Source: Wyeomyia smithii
Lineage: Eukaryota > Arthropoda > Insecta > Diptera > Culicidae
Assembly (NCBI RefSeq): GCF_029784165.1
Contig: NC_073696.1
Span: forward strand, 1,922,001-1,986,000
Direction of reading: 5' to 3'
DNA length: 64,000 nucleotides
Of the stretch, positions 10,820 to 22,629 are shown piece by piece; positions within the stretch are counted from its first letter, which is position 1; each line of letters opens with the position of its first letter. The notes beneath the pieces were generated by a model. That model did no database searches and was not told where the DNA came from. It saw only the letters and a list, made by a program, of their open reading frames with translations. A program made the translations under genes and the position numbers.

Positions 10820-12384
10820 ATGTTACTCTACGTCGTGTTATCAGTGCTGGTGGTGGCCGTGCTTTGGCTACGCAAACGGTTCGCATACTGGGAGGAGAGA
10901 GGCGTTGCCTTTGTTAAGCCTAGGTTTCCCTTCGGTAACCTTAAGGGCATGAGCAGTTCGGAGCATATTTCGATAGTGATGCAAAAGTTGTACCGCGAGC
11001 TGAAGGGGCGTGGCCCCATTGGAGGGGTTTTCTTTTTCATCAATCCGGTCGCAATGTTGATGGACTTGGATACGATTAAATGCGTGCTGGTGAAGGACTT
11101 TCAGCACTTTCATGACCGCGCGCTGTAAAATAATGAAAAGGATGATCCCCTCACCGGACATTTGGTTGCTCTGGAGGGCACAAGGTGGAGAAATATGAGA
11201 ACCAAACTTTCTCCTACGTTCACATCGGGGAAGATGAAAATGATGTTTCCGACTATAATGGCGGTGGCGGAAGAGTTTCATGACACACTTTTTCGTGAAG
11301 CTGGGATAAGTGAAGAACTCGAGCTTAAGGACATTCTGGCTCGGTTCACTACGGACGTGATTGGATCCTGTGCCTTCGGGTTGGAGTGTAACAGTTTAAA
11401 AAATCCGGAAGCTGAGTTCCGCACGATGGGTCGGAAGGTGTTTGCAGTTCAACCTGGAAGGCTTTTGAAATTTTTCTTTGCTACACAATTCCGTAACCTT
11501 GCCCGAATGCTGCATGTAAAAGTCGTGGACGCGGATATCACGAAGTTTTTCATGGGTGCTGTCAAAAGCACTGTTGAGTATCGAGAGAAAAACAATATTC
11601 AGCGGAATGATTTTATGAGCTTACTGATTAAACTTAAAAATGCGGAATCTTTGGAGGATGGGGTGGCGAATGATGGTTCTGGTGGATTAAGCTTGCAGGA
11701 GGTTGCCGCGCAAGCGTTTGTATTTTTCATAGCAGGTTTTGAAACTTCATCGACGGCCATGTCATTTTGTTTGTATGAACTAGCGTTGAATCCTGAATTG
11801 CAAGAAAAGGCTCGCAAGGATGTAATCGAAACTATTAAAAAACATGGTTCGATTACGTACGAAGCGGTCAAAGATATGCATTACATTGATCGCTGTCTCA
11901 GTGGTAGGTTAAGCTTCGTTCTTGTGATTTGTGGCAAAAAAGTTATTATTTTTTTTTCTTGATTTCAGAATCACTTCGTATGTATCCGCCAGCAAGTACC
12001 TTAACCCGGATTGTTACCAAACCATACAAAGTACCCGGCACTAATGTTACACTAAAGCAAGGTTCAACAGTGGTCGTGCCCCTTTACGCCATTCATCGTG
12101 ATCCAGAATATTTCCCCGATCCAGAACAGTTCGATCCGGATCGTTTTACCCCGGAGGAGGTGGCCAAACGGAATCCGTACTGCTATATGCCATTCGGTGA
12201 GGGACCACGAAACTGCATCGGAATGCGATTCGGACAGATGCAAGCTCGCGTTGGATTGGCTTACTTGCTAAAGAGCTTCCGCTTTAGTCTATCGAGCAAA
12301 ACTATGGTGCCACTGAAAATAGTTCCCGGTGGAGCTGTGCTCGCCTCTGAGGGTGGCCTGTGGCTTCGGGTGGAGAAGCTGTGA
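10820..12384 (+). pseudogene. CYP6-family P450 with in-frame stop (P450-2)
   Basis: A full P450 reading frame: exon 1 10820-11903, phase-1 GT-AG intron 11904-11968, exon 2 11969-12384, 500 codons with the final stop. All landmarks are there: N-terminal anchor, FTSGKMKMMFP, AGFETSS, ESLRMYPP (Glu362), PEQF, and the haem loop FGEGPRNCIGMRFG with Cys444. However codon 103 (11126-11128) is TAA, where the paralogues have Tyr in HDRxxYYNEKDDP; the next codon is Asn rather than Tyr. The frame is otherwise unbroken, so the lesion is recent, a segregating null allele, or an assembly error. A truncated 102-residue product would have no haem site. An AATAAA lies at 12560-12565. Confidence 0.85.
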
Positions 12385-13015
12385 TCCAGTTTGTGGTTTT
12401 GAAATATAACAAAGTTAGGCTATAATTGTAGTCGGAACGGGATACTTAATGGGAAATAATGCAACACCAAGTTGGATTTAGTCACGATGTAATCTGTTAA
12501 GAGCAATATTTACGGAATTTGTTGTTGGGAGGAAAAAAGATTCAGCTATAGACAGTATTAATAAAAGTACATTGTAAGATTATGACGCAATCAAAAAGAC
12601 TGAGCTAAAATCAAATTAAAAATAATTTAATCGATTTTAAAGCATGAAGTGTAATTTGCGTAAATGCAACGTTATATTCTAATTATCAAAACGAATGTAT
12701 TTGTTTCATGCTTATAAAAGTCACTTCGAGCGAAGTGGATTGTATTGGGATCAACTCTGATGAACCCCTGAAACAGGTTTTCGAACAGATTGCGTAATCT
12801 TAGCGGAGGTAACAGTATTTGTCATAGACATATACCTCGCTCTGTGTGCTAACTCATTTACTTCCGTAAACAAATTTCCTAGTTTTCTGAATACTAAAAG
12901 AGCTTCTAGTGAATTGTATAAATTATATATTCTAATGAAACAAATATACTTTCAACCCTTATAAATCTATCATATTTCAATATTTCAGTCTCATAACAAA
13001 CAACGGTTACAATTT
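12385..13015. other. Convergent intergenic region
   Basis: 3' flanks of P450-2 and P450-3. It contains the AATAAA of P450-2 at 12560-12565; otherwise AT-rich with nothing recognised. Confidence 0.5.
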
Positions 13016-14565
13016 TCATCGCTTCTCCACATGCAACCACAATCCTCCCTCGGACGTCAGCACGGCACTGCTGGGATTAATCTTCAGCGGAACCGGTGTC
13101 CTGTTGGACAGTGTGAATCGGAAGTCTTTCAGCAAGTACGCCAAACCCACACGGGCCTGCATCAAACCGAAGCGCATACCGATACAGATGCGAGGTCCTT
13201 CACCAAACGGAAGAAAACAGAACGGATTTCGGCGCGCTACCTGTTCCGGAAAAAAGCGTTCGGGGTCATACCGTTCCGGGTCGGGATAAAACTCCGGATC
13301 GTGATGAAGTCCATAAACCGGAATGATCATCGTCGAGCCTCGCTCGAGAATAAAGTTGCTATTCGGAACCTTGTAATCCTGTGTGACCAACCGAAGAAGA
13401 TTACTGGCGGGTGGGTATTTGCGAAGAGATTCTGTTGATGAAATTCGTGGTTTATTTTCAACGAAAACTTCATTCTAGTTTGTAACTTACCATTAATGCA
13501 TTGACCGATGTAGTTCATATCGTGAATTGCTTCGTAGCTCATTGAGCCATGTTTTTTCAGCGCAGCCTGCACATCCTCGTAAGCTTTATCCTGCAGGTCG
13601 GGCCTCTGAGCCAATTCATACAAACAGTAGGACATAGCCGTAGACGATGTTTCGAATCCGGCTAGGAAGAATACGAAGGCTTGCGCGGCAGCTTCCTCGA
13701 TGCTTAGGGCAGACAGCCCATCTTCCTTCTCCGAGGTGTTGGCATTTTTCAACTCAATCAACAAATTCATAAAATCATTCCGTTCGATTTTGTTCTGCTC
13801 ACGATATTCCACGGTTTGCTTCACTGCACCCATGAAAAATTCCGAAACGTCTGAATCCACTGTTGTCACGTGAAGAGCACGAGCAATAGCTCGGAACTGT
13901 TGAGCCAGCACTATCTTAAGCAACTTGAATTTACCAAATTGGAAAATTTTTCTTCCCATCCGTCGAAACTCCGCTTCGGGGCTATGCAAGCTATTACATT
14001 CCAACCCAAACGCACAGCTACCGATCACATCGGTGGTAAATCGTGCCAAAATTTCCTTCATTTCAATCTCATCCCCAGTCTTTATCTCTTTCACCATCAA
14101 TTCCTGAAACTGATCTGCCACACTAATAATCGTTGGAAACATCATCTTCATCTTGCCGGACGTGAATGTTGGTGTCAACTTGGCTCGAAGATTCCTCCAC
14201 TTTGGCCCCTCCATCGCAAAAAGATGCGCCGACAGTGGATCATCCTTCTCGTTGTAGTACACGGACCGATCGTGAAAGTACTGAAAATCTTTAACCAACA
14301 CTGTCTTAATGAAATCCAAATCCAAAGCGAGCGCCACCGGATTGATGAAGAAAAAGATTCCTCCGAAAGGACCACTTCCTTTCAGCTGTTTGTAGCACCG
14401 TTCCATGATGGCGGAAATGTGCTCCCGGCTGGCCATTCCACCAAGATTACCGGTGGGAAAAGTTGGCTTTATGAACGGAACACCGCGCTCACTCCAGTAG
14501 GAATATCGCTTTCGTATCCACCACACGGTTAAGGCTAACGCCGTTAGCACTAAGTAAAGTAGCAT
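13016..14565 (-). CDS. Cytochrome P450, CYP6 family (P450-3)
   Basis: ER-bound haem-thiolate monooxygenase of the CYP6 type. Exon 1 14565-13491, phase-1 GT-AG intron 13490-13432, exon 2 13431-13016, 496 residues. Seen: N-terminal hydrophobic anchor, FTSGKMKMMFP, AGFETSS in the I-helix, ESLRKYPP with Glu359 at the splice junction, PERY/PERF region, haem loop FGEGPRICIGMRFG with Cys441. An in-frame ATG at 14613 would add 16 residues, but the predicted transcription start (14604) lies inside that extension, and the ATG at 14565 begins directly with the usual MLLYLVL anchor, so 14565 is chosen. It converges with P450-2, to which it is closely related. Intact. Confidence 0.95.
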
Positions 14566-14601
14566 TTTGAAACACGTTGACGCGATTGAAGGTTTTTGAA
14601 T

Positions 14602-14636
14602 ACTGACTGTCAACAGACGGATGGCTGTTTCTTATA
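14602..14636 (-). promoter_or_regulatory. Core promoter of P450-3
   Basis: TATAAG starts at 14636 (minus strand) and a TCAGT initiator lies at 14606-14602, with its A (14604) 32 bp downstream. The spacing is ideal for an insect TATA/Inr promoter and decides the start codon of the gene. Confidence 0.75.
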
Positions 14637-14639
14637 TGT

Positions 14640-15699
14640 GGCTTCGCTCTCGGAGGCCGATAATTATAGGTTAACAGGGAGTAGATGATTCAATCTTGCC
14701 GCTAGTAAAATGACTTGGCGTTTTCTCGTTGCTACTACCACTACTATTGAAAGATGTTTGTTGTTGTATTATTTGTTTATTTAGTCTGGGAGGCTTAGCC
14801 AATTTCTGTGAAATGATCCTTCTTATCTCTCAATTGTTCGTTGATGATTTCGGCACTCTCAGAGCGGTAAGTGTTTGTGTGAGCATTCGAGCACGTGTAG
14901 TATTTATTTTGACCGCCTACATTTGGTAGGCTTTGATTGTAAACACGATAGAGGAGTATAGTAAGTATAGGAGTATAATATCAGAAAAAAGAGTTCAACA
15001 TGCGTTTCAGCAAGATTGAATCGACGCAATGAATCATCGAGCGACATAATAATCGGAAGTCTAGTTCGTATCTTTGAGCATTTTTCGGACAGTCACGGCG
15101 ACTTGTCAAACAACTTTGTTATTTTTTTTTATTTCATCACTGGACTTCCTGTTGTACAGATGTTTGTTAATCTGCTGGTTTTATTTTGAACAAAATTAGT
15201 ATAGCGGCAAGTTACTCTCAGGTTAACTTAAACAATAACTCAATAATGTATTGAGAAAATCGCTGCTTTAAAATTCTGTAATTATTCAGAGATTCGAGCA
15301 TAAATAAATAATGATTTAGGTTTCATTAATTTTCATCATTCAAGACATGTTTGACAGATGTACTTCTGCATTTTAAAAATTATCAATAATCAGTCGTGTT
15401 CTTGAGAAAATTTTACGCGAAACACTAACCACCCCGAGTTACTATGAGCAAAACTTGAATTACAGTTTACTGTTTGAGACTTAACGAACGAAAGACACAT
15501 CTGGTATCTTCTTTTCATTATATCTTCTAGTTAACTATCATCGGAGAAACAGGAGCTTTCTTCTACTGTGGTGATAAAGTTGACGATAGTCAACCTGTTC
15601 ACAATAAAGAGTCGTTGATTACTGTTAGCGTATCCGGTGGGACGAACTGGAGTAGACCAGTCACTGTGGAAGCCCAATAAATAATTATTGATTAAATTT
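14640..15699. other. Intergenic gap, nothing recognised
   Basis: AT-rich DNA upstream of P450-3, ending at the 3' end of LINE copy A. No supported open frame or repeat. Confidence 0.5.
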
Positions 15700-16092
15700 T
15701 TTTTTCCTCATCTATAGTTTATTTGACACGGCACAAATACAATTCAATGTTTAACGGCGCCAATTATATCTGGTAGCTTACTTTCTAAAGTATCTTAATA
15801 ACTAAAAGCAAATTTTTTATCCTCGCTGCCGACTACGAGCTGAAACTAAATCTAACTTAAGCTAGAATGTTTTGCATGAAAAGCACTGAATAGTTGTTTG
15901 ATGGTTTTCCATCGCCATAGGTAAGCAGCATATTGAATATGTTCCGCTGCTGGGCCAAGATATTACGGACTGGCATATTGGGTTGTCTCCCTCGGGGCCT
16001 GAGAGTATCGTGCGGGTCTAGTTGCTGTTTCCGGATCCGGGGTCTTAACGTGTTCTTGTCGTTTGGTTGGATGTAGGCGGAAGGGGATAGGA

Positions 16093-19000
16093 CTAAACTG
16101 GGGCGTGGATGGATTTCAGGAAAACGTATATAAGGGACATGTAGGATAGGTCACGGCTCGCCAAGACATCACGAACAGGAACAGCCGGCTGCCTACCTTC
16201 GGCCTGCTGGGAAGCTACTAATCTAGACCTGGCGTCACGGTGTACAGGGCATGACCAAACAACGTGCTCTATGTCGTGATAACCTTCACCACAGGCACAG
16301 ATACCACTCTCCCCGAGCCCAACACGACGGAGATGCGCGTCAAATCTATAGTGATTGGACATAAGCCGGGACATCACGCAAATGAAATCCCGACCTACAT
16401 CCAACCCCTTGAACCACGGGTTCGTCGATACCTTGGGGATTATGGAATGTAACCACCTTCCCAGTTTCCCCTTGGTCCAAGAATTTTGCCAACTGATGAT
16501 CGTATTCTGACGTACAAATGCGAAAAATTCATTAAAGGCAATTGCTCTTTCATAAATATCACCGTTTGTTGCGCCCACCTTAGCCAAAAAGTCCGCTTTC
16601 TCATTACCCGGTATCGAGCAGTGAGAAGGGACCCACGCTAAGGTAATCTGAGTAGATTTTTCGGATAAAGCACTCAGATGTTCCCGTATTTTCCCCAGGA
16701 AATACGGAGAGTGCTTAACATCTTTCATCGATCGGAGAGCCTCAATGGAACTGAGACTGTCCGTAAAGATGAAATAATGGTCCGTGGGCATTTTTTCGAT
16801 AATCCCTAGGGTGTACTGAATTGCAGCTAATTCTGCGACGTAAACAGAAGCAGGATTATCGAGCTTATGGGAGACGGTTAAATTGTTATTGAAGATACCG
16901 AAGCCAGTGGACCCATCAAGAAGTGATCCGTCAGTGTAGTACATATTGTCGCAGTTGATGTTGCGATATTTATTGGAAAAAATTTTGGGGATCTGCTGCA
17001 CGCGTAAATGATCCGGGATTCCACGAGTTTCTTCTATCATGGATGTATCGAAAAACACAGTAGAATCAGAAGTATTTGATAAGTCGACACGATTTGGAAT
17101 ATTCGAAGAAGGGTTAATATTTTGGGACATGTGATTGAAATACAATGTCATAAAACGGGTTTGAGAATTAAGTTCGATTAACCTTTCAAAATTTTCAATC
17201 ACGGGACGGTTCAAGACCTCACATTTGATAAGAATACGAGAAGACAGGCTCCAGAAGCGGGTTTTCAATGGTAGTACTCCAGCTAAGATCTCCAAACTCA
17301 TCGTATGGGTCGATTGCATGCAACCTAAGGTGATACGCAAACAACGATATTGTATTCGCTCCAGTTTGATCAAATGTGTGTTTGCTGCGGAGCGGAAGCA
17401 GAAACACCCGTATTCAATAACAGACAATATCGTTGTTTGGTAAAGCCTTATAAGGTCTCCTGGGTGGGCTCCCCACCATTGTCCGGTTATTGTACGAAGA
17501 AAATTCACTCTTTGTTGACATTTTTTCATCAGATACCTCACGTGACAACCCCAGGTGCCTTTAGAGTCGAACCAGATACCAAGATATTTGTGTAGCAAAA
17601 CCTGAGAAATCGTTTTACCCATTAATTGTGTTTGAAGCTGAGCAGGTTCATGCTTCCTAGAAAAAACTACTATCTCAGTCTTCTCCGGAGAGAATTCGAT
17701 ACCTAGCTGTAAAGCCCAAGCAGACAAATTGTCCAAGGTATCTTGCAATGATCCTTGCAAATCGGCAGCTTTGGCTCCTGTAACAGAGATTACACTGTCG
17801 TCTGCAAGTTGTCTTATCGTGCATGAATTTGCCAGACATTCGTCGATGTCATTTACATAAAAGTTGTAAAGAAGGGGGCTTAAACATGAGCCCTGGGGAA
17901 GCCCCATGTAGCTAATGCGAAAAGTTGCCAAATCGCCGTGCGTAAAATGCATGTGCTTTTCGGACAACAAATTGTGCAAAAAATTGTTCAAAATTGGAGA
18001 AAATCCTTGTCGGTGAAGTTTACCCGAAAGAATGTCAATAGAAACGGAATCAAAAGCCCCCTTAATGTCCAAGAACGCAGACGCCATTTGTTCTTTGCGA
18101 GCATACGCCAGCTGAATATCTGTTGAAAGCAACGCAAGACAATCATTCGTCCCTTTGGCACGGCGGAAGCCAAATTGAGTATCTGATAGTAGACCATTTG
18201 ATTCGACCCAATGGTCTAAACGACGGAGTATCATTTTTTCCATCAATTTCCGGATACAGGATAGCATTGCAATCGGCCTATAAGAGTTGTGATCAGAAGC
18301 TGGTTTCCCTGGTTTTTGGATGGCGATCACCTTCACTTACCTCCAATCCTGCGGTACAATATTTTGCTCCAGGAACTTATTGAACAAGTTCAACAAGCGC
18401 CTCTTGGCATTGCCGGGTAGATTCTTCAACAAGTTGAATTTGATTCTATCTAACCCAGGCGCGTTATTGTTACAGGACAGGAGGGCAACTGAAAATTCTG
18501 CCATCGTAAAAGGTGATTCAATCGCGTCGTGGCCCGGAGACGCATCGCGAACAATATTTTGCTCAGGAACAGAGTCCGGACATACTTTCCTGGCAAAATC
18601 AAATATCCACCTACTTGAAGACTCCTCGCTTTCGTTGACCGTTACGCGATTCCGCATTCTTCGGGCTGTGTTCCAAAGAGTGCTCATTGATGTCTCCCTC
18701 GACGTCTCGTTTACGAACCAACGCCAATATCCGCGTTTCTTTGCCTTAGTCAAGCTTTTAAACTTGGTATCAAGCTCCGAATAACGTTTCAAGTCGTCGG
18801 CATCGTCTGTATCCCGGAAGGTCAGATACGCGTCGGATCTTTGCGTGTAGACATCGGAGCACTCTTGGTCCCACCACGGAGTGGGAGGCCGTTCTTTGAT
18901 CGTTACGCCGGGATATTTCTTCGTTTGGGCTTGCAACGCGGCGTCGAGAATCAAGCCCGCGAGGAGGTTGTATTCTTCAAGTGGTGGATGATGTTGAATC

Positions 19001-19800
19001 GACTCGACCGCTTTTGAAATCATTTCCTCGTATAACTTCCAATCGACATTCCGTGTGAGGTCATACGGAATGTCAATTTGTCGCATGCGAGTTGACCCGT
19101 TATTAATTGAAATAAGAATAGGCAAATGGTCGCTACCGTGAGGATCAAGGATTACCTTCCATGTGCAATCCAACCGTAGCGACGTCGAACATAAGGATAG
19201 ATCCAAAGCGCTTGGGCGCGCTGGAGGTTTCGGGATACGTGTCATTTCACCGTTGTTTAAAATAGTCATGTCAAAGTCATCGCAAAGGTTATAGATTAAA
19301 GAGGAGCGGTTATCATTGTAGGGGGAACCCCAAGCCACACCATGAGAGTTGAAGTCTCCCAAAATCAAACGTGGCGAGGGAAGAAGTTCTATTAAATCAA
19401 AGAGCAGCCGTTGCCCAACCTGTGCTCTGGGAGGAATATATATTGAGGCAATACAAAGCTCTTTACCTTGTATTGTCATTTGACATGCGACAACTTCGAT
19501 GCCTGGAATCGAGGGGAGGTTAATACGATAGAAAGAATAGCACTTTTTAATCCCTAAAAGTACTCCTCCATATGGGGTGTCTCGATCAAGGCGAACAATA
19601 TTAAAATCATGGAAGTTGAGATCAATATTTGAAGTAAGCCAAGTTTCACAAAGGGAAAATGCATCGCATTTGTTTTTATTTATCAAAACTTTAAATGAAT
19701 CCATTTTTGGTAAAATACTTCTACAATTCCACTGTAAGACAGAGATAGAATCCTTCATATACGCAGTTGAATTAGGCATCGAAGGATACAATCGCTGCAA
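16093..19800 (-). pseudogene. LINE copy A ORF2 (endonuclease-RT-RNase H), one stop
   Basis: About 1,234 residues in one frame with a single TAA at 18339-18337 where copy B has Glu (context DWRxVKVIAIQKPGKP). In order: APE-type endonuclease (QWNCRS, LCETWL, GDFNSHG, GSDHLPI), reverse transcriptase (FLDIKGAFDSV, GLPQGSCLSPLLYNFYVND, catalytic LADDSV), RNase H (YTDGS, AELAAIQ, FTDSLSS, WVPSHCSIPGNEKAD) and a C-terminal CxCGE...H...C finger. All catalytic residues are kept. The stop falls between endonuclease and RT, so the copy is probably inactive but young. Confidence 0.9.
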
Positions 19801-21142
19801 GGAGGGGCCATTGGGCAGTCAACTGCTTCAAAAATGATCTAACTGTTGGGAGGAATGCTGTAAGAAAAATTTTAATTGGATCGGGTACATTGAAATTTTC
19901 AGAAATCCAGTCCACAATGTCAGAAAATTTCACTAATCCAGAGTTTGTTTCATCAACTGGATGTGCAAAAGGAACAACTGGGGTTTTAGATGTTCCTGGC
20001 AGTGCTGGGAACTCCTTCTGGGACTTTAAATTTGCAAGCCCAGGAGGAGTTTGCTTCGGTTTTTCCGCAGCACTGTTTGGTTTGTTCGTACTTTTCATTA
20101 CACTTTGGGAAATCTTAGGACCTTTACGGGGAAGTTTAGGAGAAGAAACATTTTTCCTCTTCCTAGACTCCCCAGGATTGGCATAAGATGTTCCCGCTGA
20201 TGAATCGTCAGAATCGGTTTCATCAGAGGGCAACAGATCAAAGGGGTTCGATGTTATGGTAGAAGTGGTCACGGTCTTCTTCAGCATCTCAGCGTAAAAA
20301 CGCTTTGAATGCTCCTTAAGTGACCGCTTGATTTTATCTCTGCGCTGCATGTACACCGGGAATGTGGAGAGCTCATGCTGGTTTTCCCCGCAGTGAATAC
20401 ATTTTTCAGCATTAACACTGCAAGAATCTTCCGCATGAGTCTCCCCACACTTGCTACATCGTGCCTTATTGCAGCAGTAGGCGGCTGTGTGGCCTAGCTG
20501 CTTGCAATTGGTGCAATTCATAACACGGGGTACATACAATCGCACAGGCAGACGAACCCGGTCGATCGAGACGTGGCTAGGGAGTGCAGATCCGGCAAAC
20601 GTAACGCGAAACGAGTCTGACGGAGTGTAAACTTTTTTACCGCCGACGAGAGACATGGACCGCAATTGCTTACAATCCAAAATCTTCGCCTGTGTTTCGG
20701 TATTTTTGAAGCAACCGGTTGCGCTTTTTAGGATACACTCGACAGACAGACTCGAATCGGTTATGACACCGTCGATCTCCACGTCTCGTGCGGGTATGTA
20801 GACGCGATACTCGCGTGTGAAGAGCTCAGAGCAAGCGATAGCATTGGCCTGTGCCAGATCACTGACCACGACACGGAGCTTGTTAGGTCGGACCTTGGAA
20901 ATTTCGGTCACGGCCTTGTACCCCTTCGTCAGGTCTTTAGCAATTTGCAGTATGTTTAAACGCTTTGAGTTCACTCCTGCCTTTGGACGAAAATAAACAG
21001 TATAGCTGCCCTGTTGAGATCCGTCCGGGTAAAACCTGGGGCGAGGGGGGACTGGAGAATGAACAGGAGAGGGGGTAACAGAAGGGTCAGGGTCAGGGGG
21101 GCTCGGGGATGGTGGCACGGGAGGCGAGGGATCTATATCCAT
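19772..21142 (-). CDS. LINE copy A ORF1, Gag-like RNA-binding protein
   Basis: 456 residues, open throughout. The first 40 residues are Pro/Ser-rich. A central domain (about 50-190) is conserved with copy B. Then come three Cys/His knuckles: CTNCKQLGHTAAYC, CSKCGETHAEDSC, and CIHCGENQHELSTF (the third is degenerate, without the final Cys). A basic, Ser/Lys-rich tail follows. Such proteins coat LINE RNA in the ribonucleoprotein particle. ORF1 overlaps the start of ORF2 by about 29 nt in another frame, so ORF2 probably depends on re-initiation or frameshifting. Confidence 0.85.
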   Translation of the reverse strand: MDIDPSPPVPPSPSPPDPDPSVTPSPVHSPVPPRPRFYPDGSQQGSYTVYFRPKAGVNSKRLNILQIAKDLTKGYKAVTEISKVRPNKLRVVVSDLAQANAIACSELFTREYRVYIPARDVEIDGVITDSSLSVECILKSATGCFKNTETQAKILDCKQLRSMSLVGGKKVYTPSDSFRVTFAGSALPSHVSIDRVRLPVRLYVPRVMNCTNCKQLGHTAAYCCNKARCSKCGETHAEDSCSVNAEKCIHCGENQHELSTFPVYMQRRDKIKRSLKEHSKRFYAEMLKKTVTTSTITSNPFDLLPSDETDSDDSSAGTSYANPGESRKRKNVSSPKLPRKGPKISQSVMKSTNKPNSAAEKPKQTPPGLANLKSQKEFPALPGTSKTPVVPFAHPVDETNSGLVKFSDIVDWISENFNVPDPIKIFLTAFLPTVRSFLKQLTAQWPLLAAIVSFDA

Positions 21143-21798
21143 TGCGCTAAATGTAGCGCACTAGCGCACTAGCGCCGACAAGAACACGTACCTCTTTACT
21201 TCTTCCTTCCAGCAGTGGTTGTCCGATCGTTCGAAGCTGCACCCAAAGCAGCCAGCAGCACCAGTACAGCAGCACCAATACAGCCACCAGCAGTGAGCCG
21301 GGTGTGAGATCACTCAGCACAGCGACACGACTCGACTGTCAAATGATGGCCTTGAATTAGAAAGATCTATTCACTGTGCACAGATCAAAACTGCAGCTGG
21401 TATTTTGCACCAATACAGCCAAAGTTGCGAGCCGGGTACAGAACGTAGCGACACAACTCACAATCTAGTTGGCCTTTAGCGCGAATAATACACTCTTTTG
21501 TTTGGCTATTCGTACACACGGACCGGATTGTAATAGAACGACCACTTTGAACGTCCGTTTCTGTCGAGTGTTCGACGCGGAATGAATTATTGATTATATG
21601 TAATTGATTGTTTACTGAAATCGATTTGCTCTTGTTTTGATTTGCCGAATGTTCAATTCTATATCTGTATAAACGATTGTTTAAAGTGTGGTTACACGGC
21701 CAACTTGAGCTCATACTGGAACCAGCTGGAGTGACGAGCATCGACATTGCAACGCTGTAGGTATTTGCGTGATGTTATGAATCGGGCACCAAGCGTTG

Positions 21799-21813
21799 CA
21801 CAGTGGGGTCACT
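21799..21813 (+). repeat. CACAGTGGGG motif, possible transposon end
   Basis: CACAGTGGGGTCAC lies near 21797-21810. The same 10-bp start forms the TIR of the hAT-like element at 55012. No matching inverted end was found nearby, so this may be a solo end. Confidence 0.3.
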
Positions 21814-21889
21814 TAGAAAAAAGGCGGTCAAAAGTCTTTTCTCACTTTTCTTACATTTTTTGGTTTCGTGTCTTCGAAAGAGTTGTTCA

Positions 21890-22540
21890 AAATACTGATT
21901 AGAGTTTTCCGACATTTTCATTTATTTGTTTATTAACCCTCTGATGCCCAATTTTTTTTTTTGCTTGAAAAATTGCTAGCCGCTTTGTTTTGTGATCCGT
22001 AACACATGTCTGACAATAAGAAAGAAACAATTTTATGTCCCATTTATGTGGTTTGTCTAGCATATATTGTTTCAAAAAGGTCCAATATCTTTCTGGAAAG
22101 GGTATAGATTCATTCAAATAGTTGAAGTTTTCTAATGGATTGTTCAACTGTTTGAATTTATCAGGTAAGGGTGCGTATTAAAAACAAATGGAAGACTTAG
22201 GTAGTACAAGTTTTTTGTCTTGTTAATGATTTCTTGGGATGCGCCTAACTTCGACTCAAAAATTTATGACTCTAAAATTGTACAACGCGATGGCCGAGCT
22301 TTTTGCTCAACATTTTTTGGGGCACTATCGTCACTATCAAAATCATCCAAAATATCACAGTCCAGGTCCGTATCACTGTTAGGCTGCATCATCATCTGTT
22401 GGTCAGACAACGATAAAAGTTTCGATCGCTGTCGTCGTTTCATGACTGAACAAGAAACAGATCAAAAACCATGCTTTGACATCAGCGAAAATTTTTCAAG
22501 TCAGCAGTGCCCAAAACCGCCTTTAAACGGTCTTCGCTAT
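21890..22540 (-). pseudogene. piggyBac-like transposase remnant
   Basis: On the minus strand, 22147-21899 contains a stretch FLKQYMLDKPHKWDIKLF, very like the conserved KQYMPxKPHKWGxKLF block of piggyBac transposases. Upstream, near 22440-22290, lies an acidic run with DLDCDILDDFDSDDSAP, as found in piggyBac N-termini. The two pieces are not joined by one frame and most of the catalytic domain is absent. Confidence 0.55.
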
Positions 22541-22629
22541 TTGTTAATGATTCAGTACTTTATAGTTGAATAGAAACAAAACTTATACAAACCTGAAATA
22601 TAAAGCAATTGAATAGCCACTAATAATTA

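Larger units (their letters stand above)
15700..21585 (-). mobile_element. I-group non-LTR retrotransposon, copy A (near complete)
   Basis: A LINE of about 5.9 kb: 5' end near 21584 (starts ATTCCGCGTCGAAC, as does copy B with ATTCCGAGTCGAAC), leader, ORF1 (21142-19772), ORF2 (19800-16093), and a 3' UTR with GCTCGTAGTCGGCAGCGAGG (15821-15840, reverse) ending in GCCGTGTCAAATAAAC and an A-rich tail. An RNase H domain after the reverse transcriptase places it among I-group clades (I, LOA, R1-related). Exact clade not assigned. Only one disabling change is visible in the coding part. Confidence 0.9.

Noticed and set aside
11126..11128. Stop-codon readthrough as explanation for P450-2
   Set aside because: TAA followed by A is a poor readthrough context and no paralogue shows it; a simple mutation is more likely.
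14565..14613. N-terminal extension of P450-3 from the ATG at 14613
   Set aside because: The predicted cap site lies inside it and the extension is polar, unlike a P450 anchor.
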